Positions 27,866 to 35,830 of a DNA stretch of 64,000 nucleotides are shown here, piece after piece. This stretch comes from Hyphomicrobiales bacterium (GTDB lineage Bacteria > Pseudomonadota > Alphaproteobacteria > Rhizobiales > Rhizobiaceae). A model generated the notes under the pieces. The model was not told the DNA's origin and did no database searches. It saw only the letters and a list, made by a program, of their open reading frames with translations. How positions within the stretch are numbered: the first letter of the stretch is position 1; every line of letters starts with the position of its first letter. The position numbers and the translations under genes are program-made. The DNA lies in NCBI GenBank assembly GCA_026400435.1, contig JAPLOZ010000005.1:20994-84993 (forward strand), given 5' to 3'.

Positions 27866-28963
27866 TCAGCGCTCAGGGATCGTGGTTGGTTCTGACACGG
27901 TAACGCCGTTCGTTTCGCGCCGGAAGTCTGAAATCGCCTCATATATGGGCAGTCGCGCCCGGTTGTTGGAGCCGAGGGGGCGATGTTCAGAAAGCGAATG
28001 CCAAGGTGTAAAGGACAGGTTTTCCCCGAACTGAACCCAGCTGTCCGCCGTAATGTCCTGCTTAGGTATCCTGATGAGCGCTACACGCTGGAAAGGTGAC
28101 ACCTTCTCGTCCCACTGGACCACCGGATCTTCTACTGGCATCGACTTGGGATCGGCCTGCAACTGGATGCCGAATTCGTAATAAACGTCTTCCGACGAGA
28201 CCTGCCTGATCATGCTTTCACGCTTGAAGTCGGGTCCAAGTTCGGCCGGCGGCTCATTAGCCGTGTGCGACAGCGGCGTAGCCGAAAATTTCACAGCGCG
28301 CTCGCCGAGCAGATAGGGAGTCATGCTCCAGTAGCGAACCTGCACCGGATTGTTAAGGACTTGGCCCCGCACGATCATAATGGCCTCAAGCAGCCGCGGG
28401 CGGGCCTGGAAGAAATCGAGCAGTCTGCCGGCATCGAGGGCCTCGTGGATTCCGACATAATCCTTCAGGTTGCTCACGAAGAACACGGGGGCATTGATCA
28501 TGACAAAATCCTGCGTCTTCGCGTCGGCCTCACGCTGAAGCAGTTTCTTGCCTTCGACACCCAGAAGTTTGATCGCCATGCCCGCCGCTTGCGGGATTGT
28601 ATCTTCCTGAACCTCGACGTTGCCTGCCGAGAACCGGATAAGGGCTTGGTAGGTCCCCGGCTTGGCAAATACACCGTGACGCAATTCTTCTGGAAGTCCG
28701 TCCAGAACGATGAACTCAGCCGACACAAGGCCGTGCGCCTTGGGGTGAGCGTCACGCAGAACCGGTCGCTTGCCCTCTGGAAACTGGCGCTTCAACCGTT
28801 CAATCGAAAGACGCTGGATCTCGGCAATGCTGGCAGCCTCATCGGGCTCGATGACCTCCTGCTCTCGCCCTGGTACGAAGCTAGACGAGGAACTATTCTG
28901 CGCATGCGCCGGATTAAAGGCCAGCGTGAAGAAAACGGCGGCTGACAATATCGAGGCGCGCAT
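27866..28963 (-). CDS. Exported catalase-like heme protein
   Basis: This 365-residue protein has a signal peptide (SILSAAVFFTLAFNPAHAQ) followed by a catalase-like domain. HGLVSAEFIVLDGLPEELRHGVF (read in parts), YQALIRFSAGN, AAGMAIKLLGV and FVMINAPVFFV follow the catalase/allene-oxide-synthase-like fold. The C-terminal AISDFRRETNGV resembles the heme-proximal region of this group, but a classical RxxxY heme ligand was not identified. It is much shorter than true catalases (about 480 or more). Relatives include small catalase-related peroxidases and oxylipin enzymes. It lies 43 bases downstream of the di-heme cytochrome gene with its own AAGGAG. G+C is visibly lower than in the core genes. 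Confidence 0.78.
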   Translation of the reverse strand: MRASILSAAVFFTLAFNPAHAQNSSSSSFVPGREQEVIEPDEAASIAEIQRLSIERLKRQFPEGKRPVLRDAHPKAHGLVSAEFIVLDGLPEELRHGVFAKPGTYQALIRFSAGNVEVQEDTIPQAAGMAIKLLGVEGKKLLQREADAKTQDFVMINAPVFFVSNLKDYVGIHEALDAGRLLDFFQARPRLLEAIMIVRGQVLNNPVQVRYWSMTPYLLGERAVKFSATPLSHTANEPPAELGPDFKRESMIRQVSSEDVYYEFGIQLQADPKSMPVEDPVVQWDEKVSPFQRVALIRIPKQDITADSWVQFGENLSFTPWHSLSEHRPLGSNNRARLPIYEAISDFRRETNGVTVSEPTTIPER

Positions 28964-29006
28964 CGGCTTCTCCTTGGCGAATCACAATGTTCAACGCAGA
29001 AAATAA

Positions 29007-30866
29007 CTATTGAAGATCAGGGGCGCCATTGTAGGTTCCGGGATTGCGAACGTGGTAGAACGTCTCGTCGAGCCATGCCCGCTTCGGATTCGGAGGGCCG
29101 CCGAAAGGCGATATCTGGGCAGACTCGGATGGAACCGATTTTACGAACTCGATCAACGCCCACCGCTCGTCCTCGGTGAGTAGGCGTCCGATAACTCCGT
29201 TGCCGAGAGGACGGTCTTCAAATGAGTGCCCGGCATTCGAATTGCCCACCTGCGCGGTGTCGAACAGAAAAGTTCCGGAGTTTCCGGAGACATCGATGCC
29301 TACCTTCAAAGGATCGTATTCACGGCCGACGTAGAATGTCTTCGGCCGATCTGCGGCAGGAGTGAGCAAGTCATAAAGCGAGGGAACCGACCCGTTGTGC
29401 AGGTACGGCGGCGACGCCCACATCCCTTCGACGGGATTTGCCTTGTACCCTCCAAGTACTGGTATCGGCAGCGGCTCTTCTGGCGCGATCGGACCGAATC
29501 CATGCGCAGAAAGTAGTTCTTCGTCAGACAGATTAGTTTTGACCATGAGCCTGTTCATGATACCGGGCTGCAGCGTGCTGCGGAACATCGTGGCCGGCGA
29601 CAAGACTACAGCACCGGTGTCCGGAGGCGCGAGGTTCGGCGCAATCGGGCCGGACTTCACGGTCGGAAGAAACTCGAACTGAGTGCTGCGGAACTGATTG
29701 GGGTCGGTTCCAATCACATCGCCCGCGACGATTGCATTTTCGATGAACCGCTTGCCTAACTTTCGCGGCTCACTCCAGCGGTGCGGCCAGCTCGAATGGC
29801 AAGTTCCGCAATTTTCCGAAAACAATTCGGCGCCGCGCGCAGTCCTGGCCTTGTCTATGGTACCCAACACCTCTTCCGGCCATCTGGGTGGCGCGAGCCG
29901 TCGCAGAAGATCCTCGCTTTCGATCAACTTGGGAATATCCACCGTGGACTCGAACAGGCCTTCCTCGACAGATGGCGAGGAAATATCTAGGCGCGCGAAC
30001 ACGCCCATCACCTCGCCAACGTTGCGGTTGAGGGGGTCGGAAAGCACCCCGCTCCATTGTGCCCAGGCTGCCTGCGGCACGTTCCAGACGAATGATGGCT
30101 TCGTCGGAGCAAGCGGCGCTTGCCAATTCTCTGGAACACCGAGCCAGCGGACATTCACCTGATTATGTATGAGCCCCAGCGCGTCCATCCTACCGGGGCC
30201 TGGCACGGCGGGCGTCACCGAAACAACGTTGACGTAATTGTCGATGGCCTCGACATCCGCGTCCAACTGGGTACGGAGCTCATCGTGATCGAGAGCCATC
30301 TTGTCAGCTAGTCGGTTGAACTTGTCGGGGTTCGCGGAAGTTGCGGCTAGCGCACCGTTCAATTCGGCGAGCAGGGTATAGATGTCGAACCATCCAGCAC
30401 TGCCACCGGAAATGCTTATCTGCTGTCCATTGTATTGGAGCCGACCATTGTGACAAGCTGCACATCCAATTCCGAGCCACTCGCCTTTCCAACGGCCATC
30501 AGGAACGACCGTCCGCGTGATGCCGATTGGCAGACCGTCGGGATTGTAGGTGGGATCGGCAGGATAAGGTACCAATCCAAAGCGGGCGAGATTTTCGTCA
30601 GCGCGGAAAAGGTTGTCGCTTTTCGCCTCCTCCAGATTCATGAACAAGTTGTAGGAAAGAGCAGCCGATCCCTGAGTATTAAAGTAATATCTTAGCCGGT
30701 CTTCATCAGACCAACCCTGGTCCAACAAAATTGTGTTGTCGTACGAATAAGATGATCCATATGTTTCCTGCGCCGAGAGACGCACAGCCCCCACGGTCAA
30801 ACCCAAGACGGAAAGGGATATTGCGAAAAATGGATACGAAACTCTGCCTTTTCTCCGTTCGAACAT
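29007..30866 (-). CDS. Exported di-heme cytochrome c, RoxA/peroxidase-like
   Basis: This secreted protein of about 619 residues has an N-terminal hydrophobic signal (YPFFAISLSVLGLTVGAVRLSA) and two c-type heme sites: CAACH near residue 135 and CGTCH near residue 353. The order, the long inter-heme region (GRMDALGLIHNQ, AWAQWSGVLSDPLNRNVGEV) and the C-terminal YLHNGSVPSLYDLL resemble the di-heme family of rubber oxygenase RoxA and related di-heme peroxidases rather than short CcpA/MauG. Periplasmic or extracellular oxidation is likely; the substrate is unknown. The second ATG (30866) has AGGA 6 bases upstream; an ATG 6 bases earlier is possible. It is the first gene of a unit with the catalase-like gene. 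Confidence 0.82.
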   Translation of the reverse strand: MFERRKGRVSYPFFAISLSVLGLTVGAVRLSAQETYGSSYSYDNTILLDQGWSDEDRLRYYFNTQGSAALSYNLFMNLEEAKSDNLFRADENLARFGLVPYPADPTYNPDGLPIGITRTVVPDGRWKGEWLGIGCAACHNGRLQYNGQQISISGGSAGWFDIYTLLAELNGALAATSANPDKFNRLADKMALDHDELRTQLDADVEAIDNYVNVVSVTPAVPGPGRMDALGLIHNQVNVRWLGVPENWQAPLAPTKPSFVWNVPQAAWAQWSGVLSDPLNRNVGEVMGVFARLDISSPSVEEGLFESTVDIPKLIESEDLLRRLAPPRWPEEVLGTIDKARTARGAELFSENCGTCHSSWPHRWSEPRKLGKRFIENAIVAGDVIGTDPNQFRSTQFEFLPTVKSGPIAPNLAPPDTGAVVLSPATMFRSTLQPGIMNRLMVKTNLSDEELLSAHGFGPIAPEEPLPIPVLGGYKANPVEGMWASPPYLHNGSVPSLYDLLTPAADRPKTFYVGREYDPLKVGIDVSGNSGTFLFDTAQVGNSNAGHSFEDRPLGNGVIGRLLTEDERWALIEFVKSVPSESAQISPFGGPPNPKRAWLDETFYHVRNPGTYNGAPDLQ

Positions 30867-31256
30867 ACGCATTCCTATTAAATGAGAATTGCAACGGTTT
30901 CTAACGAGAGTATCGGTTTCCCTTTGATTGTCAACGAAGCTTGCCTACCCGCTCTAACGTTGAGAGTTGATCTCACCGACACCCACCAGAAGCGACACGC
31001 CAGCGTGCCGCATCAGATAGCAGCGACATAAAACGCTCTTGCGACAAGCCGGCTGCAGCGAGTCCGGCTGTTGCCAGGCGCGGCGCGTCCAAGCTACCGT
31101 TACATCCTACCCGTGCAGACGCCTGACCATCACGGCTGGCGGGCAGCGCGCAACGTCGGCGCGGTTGCCGGCAGCCGCGACGCGCCGTTCGTGCACCACC
31201 GCCTCGGCGAAACCGCTTGAGCGGGTCGGCGCCGGGTGTCAGGATCGACCAGCGGG
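30867..31256. other. Right junction of the tRNA-Gly insert; no gene seen
   Basis: This gap lies between the divergent di-heme cytochrome and ATP-grasp genes. It holds the candidate promoter at 30907-30934, about 150 bases with nothing recognised, and the first part of the right repeat including a degenerate tRNA-Gly 5' half at 31090-31114. No integrase, transposase or small gene is supported. Confidence 0.55.
30907..30934 (-). promoter_or_regulatory. Candidate sigma-70 promoter for the di-heme/catalase-like operon
   Basis: On the minus strand a perfect -35 TTGACA (30929-30934) is followed after 16 bases by TACTCT (30907-30912), about 40 bases before the start codon. The -10 is weak. It is the only good -35 box in this gap and suits the only operon reading away from it. 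Confidence 0.45.
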
Positions 31257-31440
31257 ATGGAAGCAGGGGCTGGTGTGGGGAAATCGGGCAAACCAGGCGG
31301 AGTGATTTCCAGCCTGCAAATGTTCGTTGCCGAGCAGACCGACAAGTTCAGGCACCAAAGACGCATCCGACGATACATCAGGCGCGACCCGATGCTGGCC
31401 CAGGCCAAGGCACAGTTGTCCGACCCGGCGTCCGCCTCCT
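31090..31440. repeat. Right copy of the island-flanking direct repeat, with displaced tRNA half
   Basis: This segment corresponds to 27268-27452 with about 164 extra bases in the middle (31197-31360). Its first 25 bases are the complement of tRNA-Gly positions 1-25 with three changes, including G1 to A, and no 3' half follows, so it is a displaced tRNA fragment. It runs on into the first part of the intact ATP-grasp gene. This is therefore probably the original chromosomal flank. Confidence 0.88.
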
Positions 31441-32408
31441 ACAGAGTACAGATTGCGGAATACTGGCGGGAGCATCTAGGCCGCGAAGTGACGCCGCTGT
31501 GGCACCTGGCCTTCACCAATGCCACCGGACGGGAGGAGGTCCGGTACATACCGGGCTACATCTGGAACCAGAAGATCCTGCCGTACCTCAACGACTTTTC
31601 GGTGTGGCAGGCCTTCACGGACAAGGGCCTCAGCGACGTCTTCCTGCATACCGCAAACAGGCCCAGGACGCTGCTCAGCCGCATGCACGGCCACTACTAC
31701 CGTGGACAGGACCTGCTGGCGCGCCGGGACGTCTGGCCCTTTCTGTCTGGATTTGAAGGCGAGGCATTCATCATCAAGGGAAGCCGGACGGACGGTGGCG
31801 CTGGAGTTCGCCTGCTGGAGATCGTCAACCGGACCGTCATGGTGGGCGGGAAAGAGTGCCAGATCGCGGATCTGGAAGCGATGTACGGAACCGACTTTCT
31901 CGTCCAGGAAAGGATCCTCCAGCACGAAGACATGGCGAGGCTGCACCCGGCGTCCGTCAACACCATCAGGGTGATAACCCTGAGGTGGCGCGACACGATC
32001 GTCGTGCCGATGTCGATCGCAAGGTTCGGCATTGGCGATAGCCTGAACGACAATCTCGCGACCGGCGGTCTTGCATGCGGCATCGACGCCGACGGAAGGT
32101 TGATGGATCGCGCCTACGACATCAGAGGCAACGTTTATTCGGAGCATCCCACCTCAGGGTATCGCTTCAGCGGGAGGATGACGGTGCCGAGCCATGACCG
32201 GGTCTGCGCGTTCGCCCGCGACCTGCACCGGCAGATGTTCCACTTCGATATCGTTTCCTGGGACATTGCGGTGGGTCAGGACGGAGAGCCGGTGTTCGTC
32301 GAGGTGAATTTCCACGGCGGCTGCGATTCCTACCAGTTGGTCTGCGGCCGGTCACTGTTCGGAGACCTGACCGAAGAAATCCTGCACGCCGTCAGGGACG
32401 GTCGCTGA
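31257..32408 (+). CDS. Sugar-transfer-associated ATP-grasp protein
   Basis: This protein of about 383 residues matches the ATP-grasp family often found in polysaccharide clusters (PF14397-like). Blocks are FIIKGSRTDGGAGVRLLEI (nucleotide-binding Lys and Gly loop), LVQERILQHEDMARLHPASVNTIRVITLR (read in parts), NDNLATGGLACGID, and the metal-binding end DIAVGQDGEPVFVEVNFHGG. Such enzymes probably ligate an amino acid or other carboxylate to a glycan or precursor using ATP. The start is uncertain: ATG at 31257, ATG at 31320 or GTG at 31236, none with a strong Shine-Dalgarno. Its 5' end is duplicated at the left side of the tRNA-Gly insert. Confidence 0.8.
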   Translation: MEAGAGVGKSGKPGGVISSLQMFVAEQTDKFRHQRRIRRYIRRDPMLAQAKAQLSDPASASYRVQIAEYWREHLGREVTPLWHLAFTNATGREEVRYIPGYIWNQKILPYLNDFSVWQAFTDKGLSDVFLHTANRPRTLLSRMHGHYYRGQDLLARRDVWPFLSGFEGEAFIIKGSRTDGGAGVRLLEIVNRTVMVGGKECQIADLEAMYGTDFLVQERILQHEDMARLHPASVNTIRVITLRWRDTIVVPMSIARFGIGDSLNDNLATGGLACGIDADGRLMDRAYDIRGNVYSEHPTSGYRFSGRMTVPSHDRVCAFARDLHRQMFHFDIVSWDIAVGQDGEPVFVEVNFHGGCDSYQLVCGRSLFGDLTEEILHAVRDGR

Positions 32409-32431
32409 GACGGCAATGCCCGGCAGCGACC
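32400..32431. terminator. Hairpin between convergent genes
   Basis: GGTCGCTG at 32400-32407 pairs exactly with CAGCGACC at 32424-32431. The ATP-grasp stop codon lies in the left arm and loop edge. There is no T-run, so it is a weak terminator candidate shared by the convergent ATP-grasp and downstream exported-protein genes. Confidence 0.35.
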
Positions 32432-32458
32432 GCGCCCTCAGTAAGATTGTCGACTGAA

Positions 32459-33031
32459 CTACAGGACGCCAGGGCCACGCAATCCAACGCCGACGCCGTG
32501 ATAGCCAACCCCAACGCCGCCGCCGATGCCGATCATGTCGATGAACAGCGTGGTCGCTCCGCCGCTCTTCGGCATCGTACCGCCGAGCGACTTGTATGAG
32601 TAGACAAGGTCTGCGCCCTCGATAACGGGATTCGTCAGTTCGACGATGGCGAGGGTGTTTTCCTGGGAACCGCCCTCGTAGACGGAAAGAGTGGCATTCG
32701 GCGGATCCTGGCCGAAGTTGTCTTTGCCCGCGGTCCATTCCTTGAGATAGTCGGCCAGCGTCATGTGGCCCGCGATCCGCTCCGGGCGGTCGGAGAAGTA
32801 GACTGTCTGCTTATTGACGTTGACCAGCCGCAATGTGCCAGCGGCGGGGTCGGCCTTCACGTCGTCGGCGGTATGGACGAACATGAACATCGGCTTGTCA
32901 TCAGCCGCGGAGGCTTGAAGGCCAGGCACAAGCTGCAGGCCGAAAGCAGAGGTCAACAGGATCGCCGCCGCAATAAGCGTGCGAAACAAATAATTCGATT
33001 GACCGCGTCGTTCTTCTTTCACTGTCATCAT
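32459..33031 (-). CDS. Exported protein of unknown function, sulfatase-linked
   Basis: This 190-residue protein has a signal peptide (TLIAAAILLTSAFGLQLVPGLQASA). The mature part has no enzyme motif: PMFMFVHTADDVKAD, a VYFSDRPERIAGHMTLADYL motif, VVELTNP-like VELTNPVIEGADLVYSYK, and a Gly-rich tail (GIGGGVGVGYHGVGVG) that may be membrane- or surface-associated. It looks like a real, conserved secreted protein. It is the second gene after the arylsulfatase on the same strand (158-base gap), so a role with sulfated-substrate processing at the cell surface is inferred from context only. Confidence 0.72.
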   Translation of the reverse strand: MMTVKEERRGQSNYLFRTLIAAAILLTSAFGLQLVPGLQASAADDKPMFMFVHTADDVKADPAAGTLRLVNVNKQTVYFSDRPERIAGHMTLADYLKEWTAGKDNFGQDPPNATLSVYEGGSQENTLAIVELTNPVIEGADLVYSYKSLGGTMPKSGGATTLFIDMIGIGGGVGVGYHGVGVGLRGPGVL

Positions 33032-33054
33032 CCCTTTGTGTTTGGATATCTTTC

Positions 33055-33088
33055 AGTTGTGATGCGGCAAGATTGCCAGTTCACAACT
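33055..33088. promoter_or_regulatory. Inverted repeat upstream of the exported-protein gene
   Basis: AGTTGTGA (33055-33062) and TCACAACT (33081-33088) are perfectly complementary, with an inner GGCA/TGCC pair. It lies about 25 bases upstream of the start codon of the exported protein. It could be an operator or an mRNA hairpin in the leader. The TGTGA/TCACA half-sites recall CRP, but the 18-base spacing does not fit CRP. Confidence 0.4.
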
Positions 33089-33146
33089 CTGATATTTATC
33101 GACGGCTTGATTGTCGGATAGAGGCGGATCGCCCGCTGCGTTCACG

Positions 33147-33172
33147 CCTGCGCGGTTGCTTTACCGCGCAGG
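33147..33172. terminator. Strong hairpin after the arylsulfatase gene
   Basis: CCTGCGCGGT and ACCGCGCAGG form a perfect 10-bp stem with a 6-base loop, starting 18 bases past the sulfatase stop codon. No T-run follows on the minus strand. It may attenuate readthrough into the downstream exported-protein gene or stabilise the sulfatase mRNA. Confidence 0.5.
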
Positions 33173-33189
33173 CCCACCAGCATGGCCGC

Positions 33190-35739
33190 CTATTGCGGAT
33201 CGGGCTGCATTGTCTTGATCGCGGGACTGCCGTCGGTCGAGGTAGCTTGTGACGCCTGAAGCTTCGCGATGTCGGCTTCCGACAGTTGCGGGCGATTCAC
33301 CGTCAGCGTCAGCTTGTCGAGTTTCGCGGTCAGGGCGAATGGCGGCGAGTAGTCCGTGTCATTCACGCCGGTCAGCGTGTCCGAGCCGATATCGAAGCTC
33401 TCGTCCCACTGAAGAATCATGGGAAGCGTATGCTCCATCGTCTGGGTCGCCACGACGGTGCCGTCGACCGAAAGCGTGCCCGTGCCACCGCGGCCAAGAC
33501 CGCTCATGTTGTTGAACGCGAGCGTGCCGACTCCGAGCCCGTCATACTTGAAATCGAACTGGAGCGTGTGGGGTCCGGGCGTCAGCACGTCCGTGCCTTC
33601 CCACTTGATCCGCTTCAGATCGACCAGGTTCCAAAGGAACACCGGCTTGTTGCCGAGGATATAGAAGCCATATCCGCCGAAGCGTCCACCGGAAGTAACA
33701 ATCATTCCGTCTCCGCCACCTTCCGGCACGTTAATGTCGGCGGTGAACGTATAGGAACTGTTGAGAACCGATGGCGAGTCACCCTGCGGCAGCCCCACCA
33801 TGGGGTGAGTGTAGGTGAACTCGGTGCGGCCCGCGGTGATATTGGGGCGGGGCGCAACGATACGCGCGGCGACCGACGCGTCCATCGGGAAGACCTCGTA
33901 CTTCTTGGCTTCTTCGATGAACATGGCCTTCAACTCTAAAACCTTGTCAGGATTCGCTTCTGCTACGTCCTGCGTCTGGCTGTAGTCCTTGGTCAGGTCG
34001 TAGAGTTCAAGCACCTGGTTGTTGAGCGGATCGGGATTGGCAGGTCCGAATGCCTCCCACGGCGCTCTGTTCACCTTGGTGCTCAGCAGCCATCCTTCAT
34101 GATACAGCGCCCACTGCCCCATCATTTCGAAATACTGGGTTGTGTGCCGCGTCGGTTCTTTCTCGGCGCCGTCGGCGAAGGTGTAGGCGAAGCTGGTGCC
34201 TTCGATCGGCGACTGTTTGATGCCGTCGACTGTTTCGGGCGCTGCGATGCCCGCTACTTCAAGAATTGTCGGGACCACGTCGATGACGTGCATGAACTGA
34301 TCACGATGACCGCCCTTTTCCTTGATCACGGCGGGCCAGGAGACAGCCATGTTCTGGCGGATGCCGCCGAGCCTGGAGGCATTCTGCTTGAACCAGGAGA
34401 AAGGCGTGTCGAAGGCCCAGGACCAGCCGGCGGACATATGGTTGTAGGTCTGCTCGGTTCCCCAGACGTCATACCACTTCATCTGCACGTCGATCGGCAT
34501 CTCGTTTATGCCGTTGAAAAACGCAACTTCGTTCGGAGTACCCATAGGGCCGCCCTCGGCGCTCGTGCCGTTGTCGCCGTTGATGTAGATGATCAGCGTG
34601 TTGTCGAGCTTGCCCATGTCCTCGATGGATTGGACGATGCGCCCCATTTCGTAGTCGTTGTAGGCGGCATAGGCGGCGAAGACCTCTACCTGCTTTATGA
34701 ACAGCTTCTGCGCATCCGGCGTCAGTTCGTCCCAGGGCTTCAAGATGTCTTTAGGCCATGCCTCAAGCTGCGTATTCTGAGGAATTACGCCCAGCTTCTT
34801 CTGGTTCTCGAAAATCTGTTCGCGCAGATTTTCATAGCCGCCGTCGAACAGGTGCATGTCGTGAATCTTCTGCACCCATTCCTGCGTCGGGTGATGCGGC
34901 GCATGGGTCGCGCCGGGAGCGTATTTCACGAAAAACGGCTTGTCGGGCTGTGTCTGGTTCAACCTGTTCAGATAGTCGATGGCATCGTCCGCCATGCCGG
35001 TGATCAGATTCCAGTTCTTCTTTCCCTCGAACGGATAAATCTGCGTCGTGTTGCGGAAAAGGTTCGGCTCCCACTGGTTGGCGTCACCGCCAACGAAGCC
35101 GTAGAAATATTCAAACCCCATGCCGGTCGGCCATTGGTCGAATGGCCCGACCGAACTGGCGGCGAAGGAGGGCGTGTTGTGGTCCTTGCCGAACCACGAA
35201 GTCGCATAGCCGTTGTCTTTCAGGATTCGGCCGATTGTGGCCTTGTCCTCCGGAATGATGCTGTTGTAACCGGGGTAACCGGTCGACTGCTCCGAAATCA
35301 CGCCGAAGCCGACAGAGTGATGATTGCGTCCCGTGATCAGCGCTGCTCGCGTCGGCGAGCAGAGCGCCGTGGAATGGATGTTGGTGTAGCGCAGGCCCTC
35401 ATTCGCGATGCGGTCCATCGTCGGGGTCGGAATCACGCCCCCGAAAGTGCCGGGCACGCCAAAACCGGCATCGTCCGTGATGATCAGCAAGACGTTCGGC
35501 GCCTGCTTTGGCGGCACGATGCGCGGGGCCCACCATGGCTTGGATTTAAGGGCGTCGTTCTGTATGTCGCCGCCGAACTGGGGTTGAGGCGCCGGCAGCT
35601 GTGTGCCGTCGATGGTGGTCGTTGCGGCAGGGGAGCCTAGCTCGCCAGTCACTTCGGCCGCGATGGCCAATCCTGAAACGGATGTGGCGATGGCGGCCAG
35701 GAGCTGACAAGCGAACAACCTTGAAATTTTGGACACCAC
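33190..35739 (-). CDS. Exported arylsulfatase (formylglycine-dependent)
   Basis: This alkaline-phosphatase-superfamily sulfatase has about 849 residues. The active-site motif is CSPTR followed by AALITGRNHH (Cys near residue 127), the C-x-P-x-R form that needs conversion to formylglycine. The N-terminal metal site is VLLIITDDAGFG, with further ligands in YINGDNG. A signal peptide (KISRLFACQLLAAIATSVSGLAIAA) makes it periplasmic or secreted. The last 230 residues form a beta-rich domain. The start is a GTG after GGGAGGG; an in-frame ATG 33 bases upstream is less likely. An AraC-type gene is divergent 91 bases away. It hydrolyses sulfate esters; the natural substrate is unknown. Confidence 0.93.
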   Translation of the reverse strand: MVSKISRLFACQLLAAIATSVSGLAIAAEVTGELGSPAATTTIDGTQLPAPQPQFGGDIQNDALKSKPWWAPRIVPPKQAPNVLLIITDDAGFGVPGTFGGVIPTPTMDRIANEGLRYTNIHSTALCSPTRAALITGRNHHSVGFGVISEQSTGYPGYNSIIPEDKATIGRILKDNGYATSWFGKDHNTPSFAASSVGPFDQWPTGMGFEYFYGFVGGDANQWEPNLFRNTTQIYPFEGKKNWNLITGMADDAIDYLNRLNQTQPDKPFFVKYAPGATHAPHHPTQEWVQKIHDMHLFDGGYENLREQIFENQKKLGVIPQNTQLEAWPKDILKPWDELTPDAQKLFIKQVEVFAAYAAYNDYEMGRIVQSIEDMGKLDNTLIIYINGDNGTSAEGGPMGTPNEVAFFNGINEMPIDVQMKWYDVWGTEQTYNHMSAGWSWAFDTPFSWFKQNASRLGGIRQNMAVSWPAVIKEKGGHRDQFMHVIDVVPTILEVAGIAAPETVDGIKQSPIEGTSFAYTFADGAEKEPTRHTTQYFEMMGQWALYHEGWLLSTKVNRAPWEAFGPANPDPLNNQVLELYDLTKDYSQTQDVAEANPDKVLELKAMFIEEAKKYEVFPMDASVAARIVAPRPNITAGRTEFTYTHPMVGLPQGDSPSVLNSSYTFTADINVPEGGGDGMIVTSGGRFGGYGFYILGNKPVFLWNLVDLKRIKWEGTDVLTPGPHTLQFDFKYDGLGVGTLAFNNMSGLGRGGTGTLSVDGTVVATQTMEHTLPMILQWDESFDIGSDTLTGVNDTDYSPPFALTAKLDKLTLTVNRPQLSEADIAKLQASQATSTDGSPAIKTMQPDPQ

Positions 35740-35830
35740 GGCGATCCCTCCCTTGGCAACGCGGCCATACATGGAATTACACTAATGCGAATCCGGTTGA
35801 CGCAGTCGTCTTTTGGGGACAGCTTCGGGC

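Noticed and set aside
30945..30954. CTACCCGCTC, matching the 3' end of tRNA-Gly, inside the insert as a possible second att core
   Set aside because: It is only 10 bases, in the opposite orientation to the tRNA gene, and about 135 bases from the repeat edge. Chance is a sufficient explanation.
33055..33088. TGTGA/TCACA half-sites as a CRP site
   Set aside because: The half-sites are 18 bases apart instead of 6, so it is recorded only as an inverted repeat.
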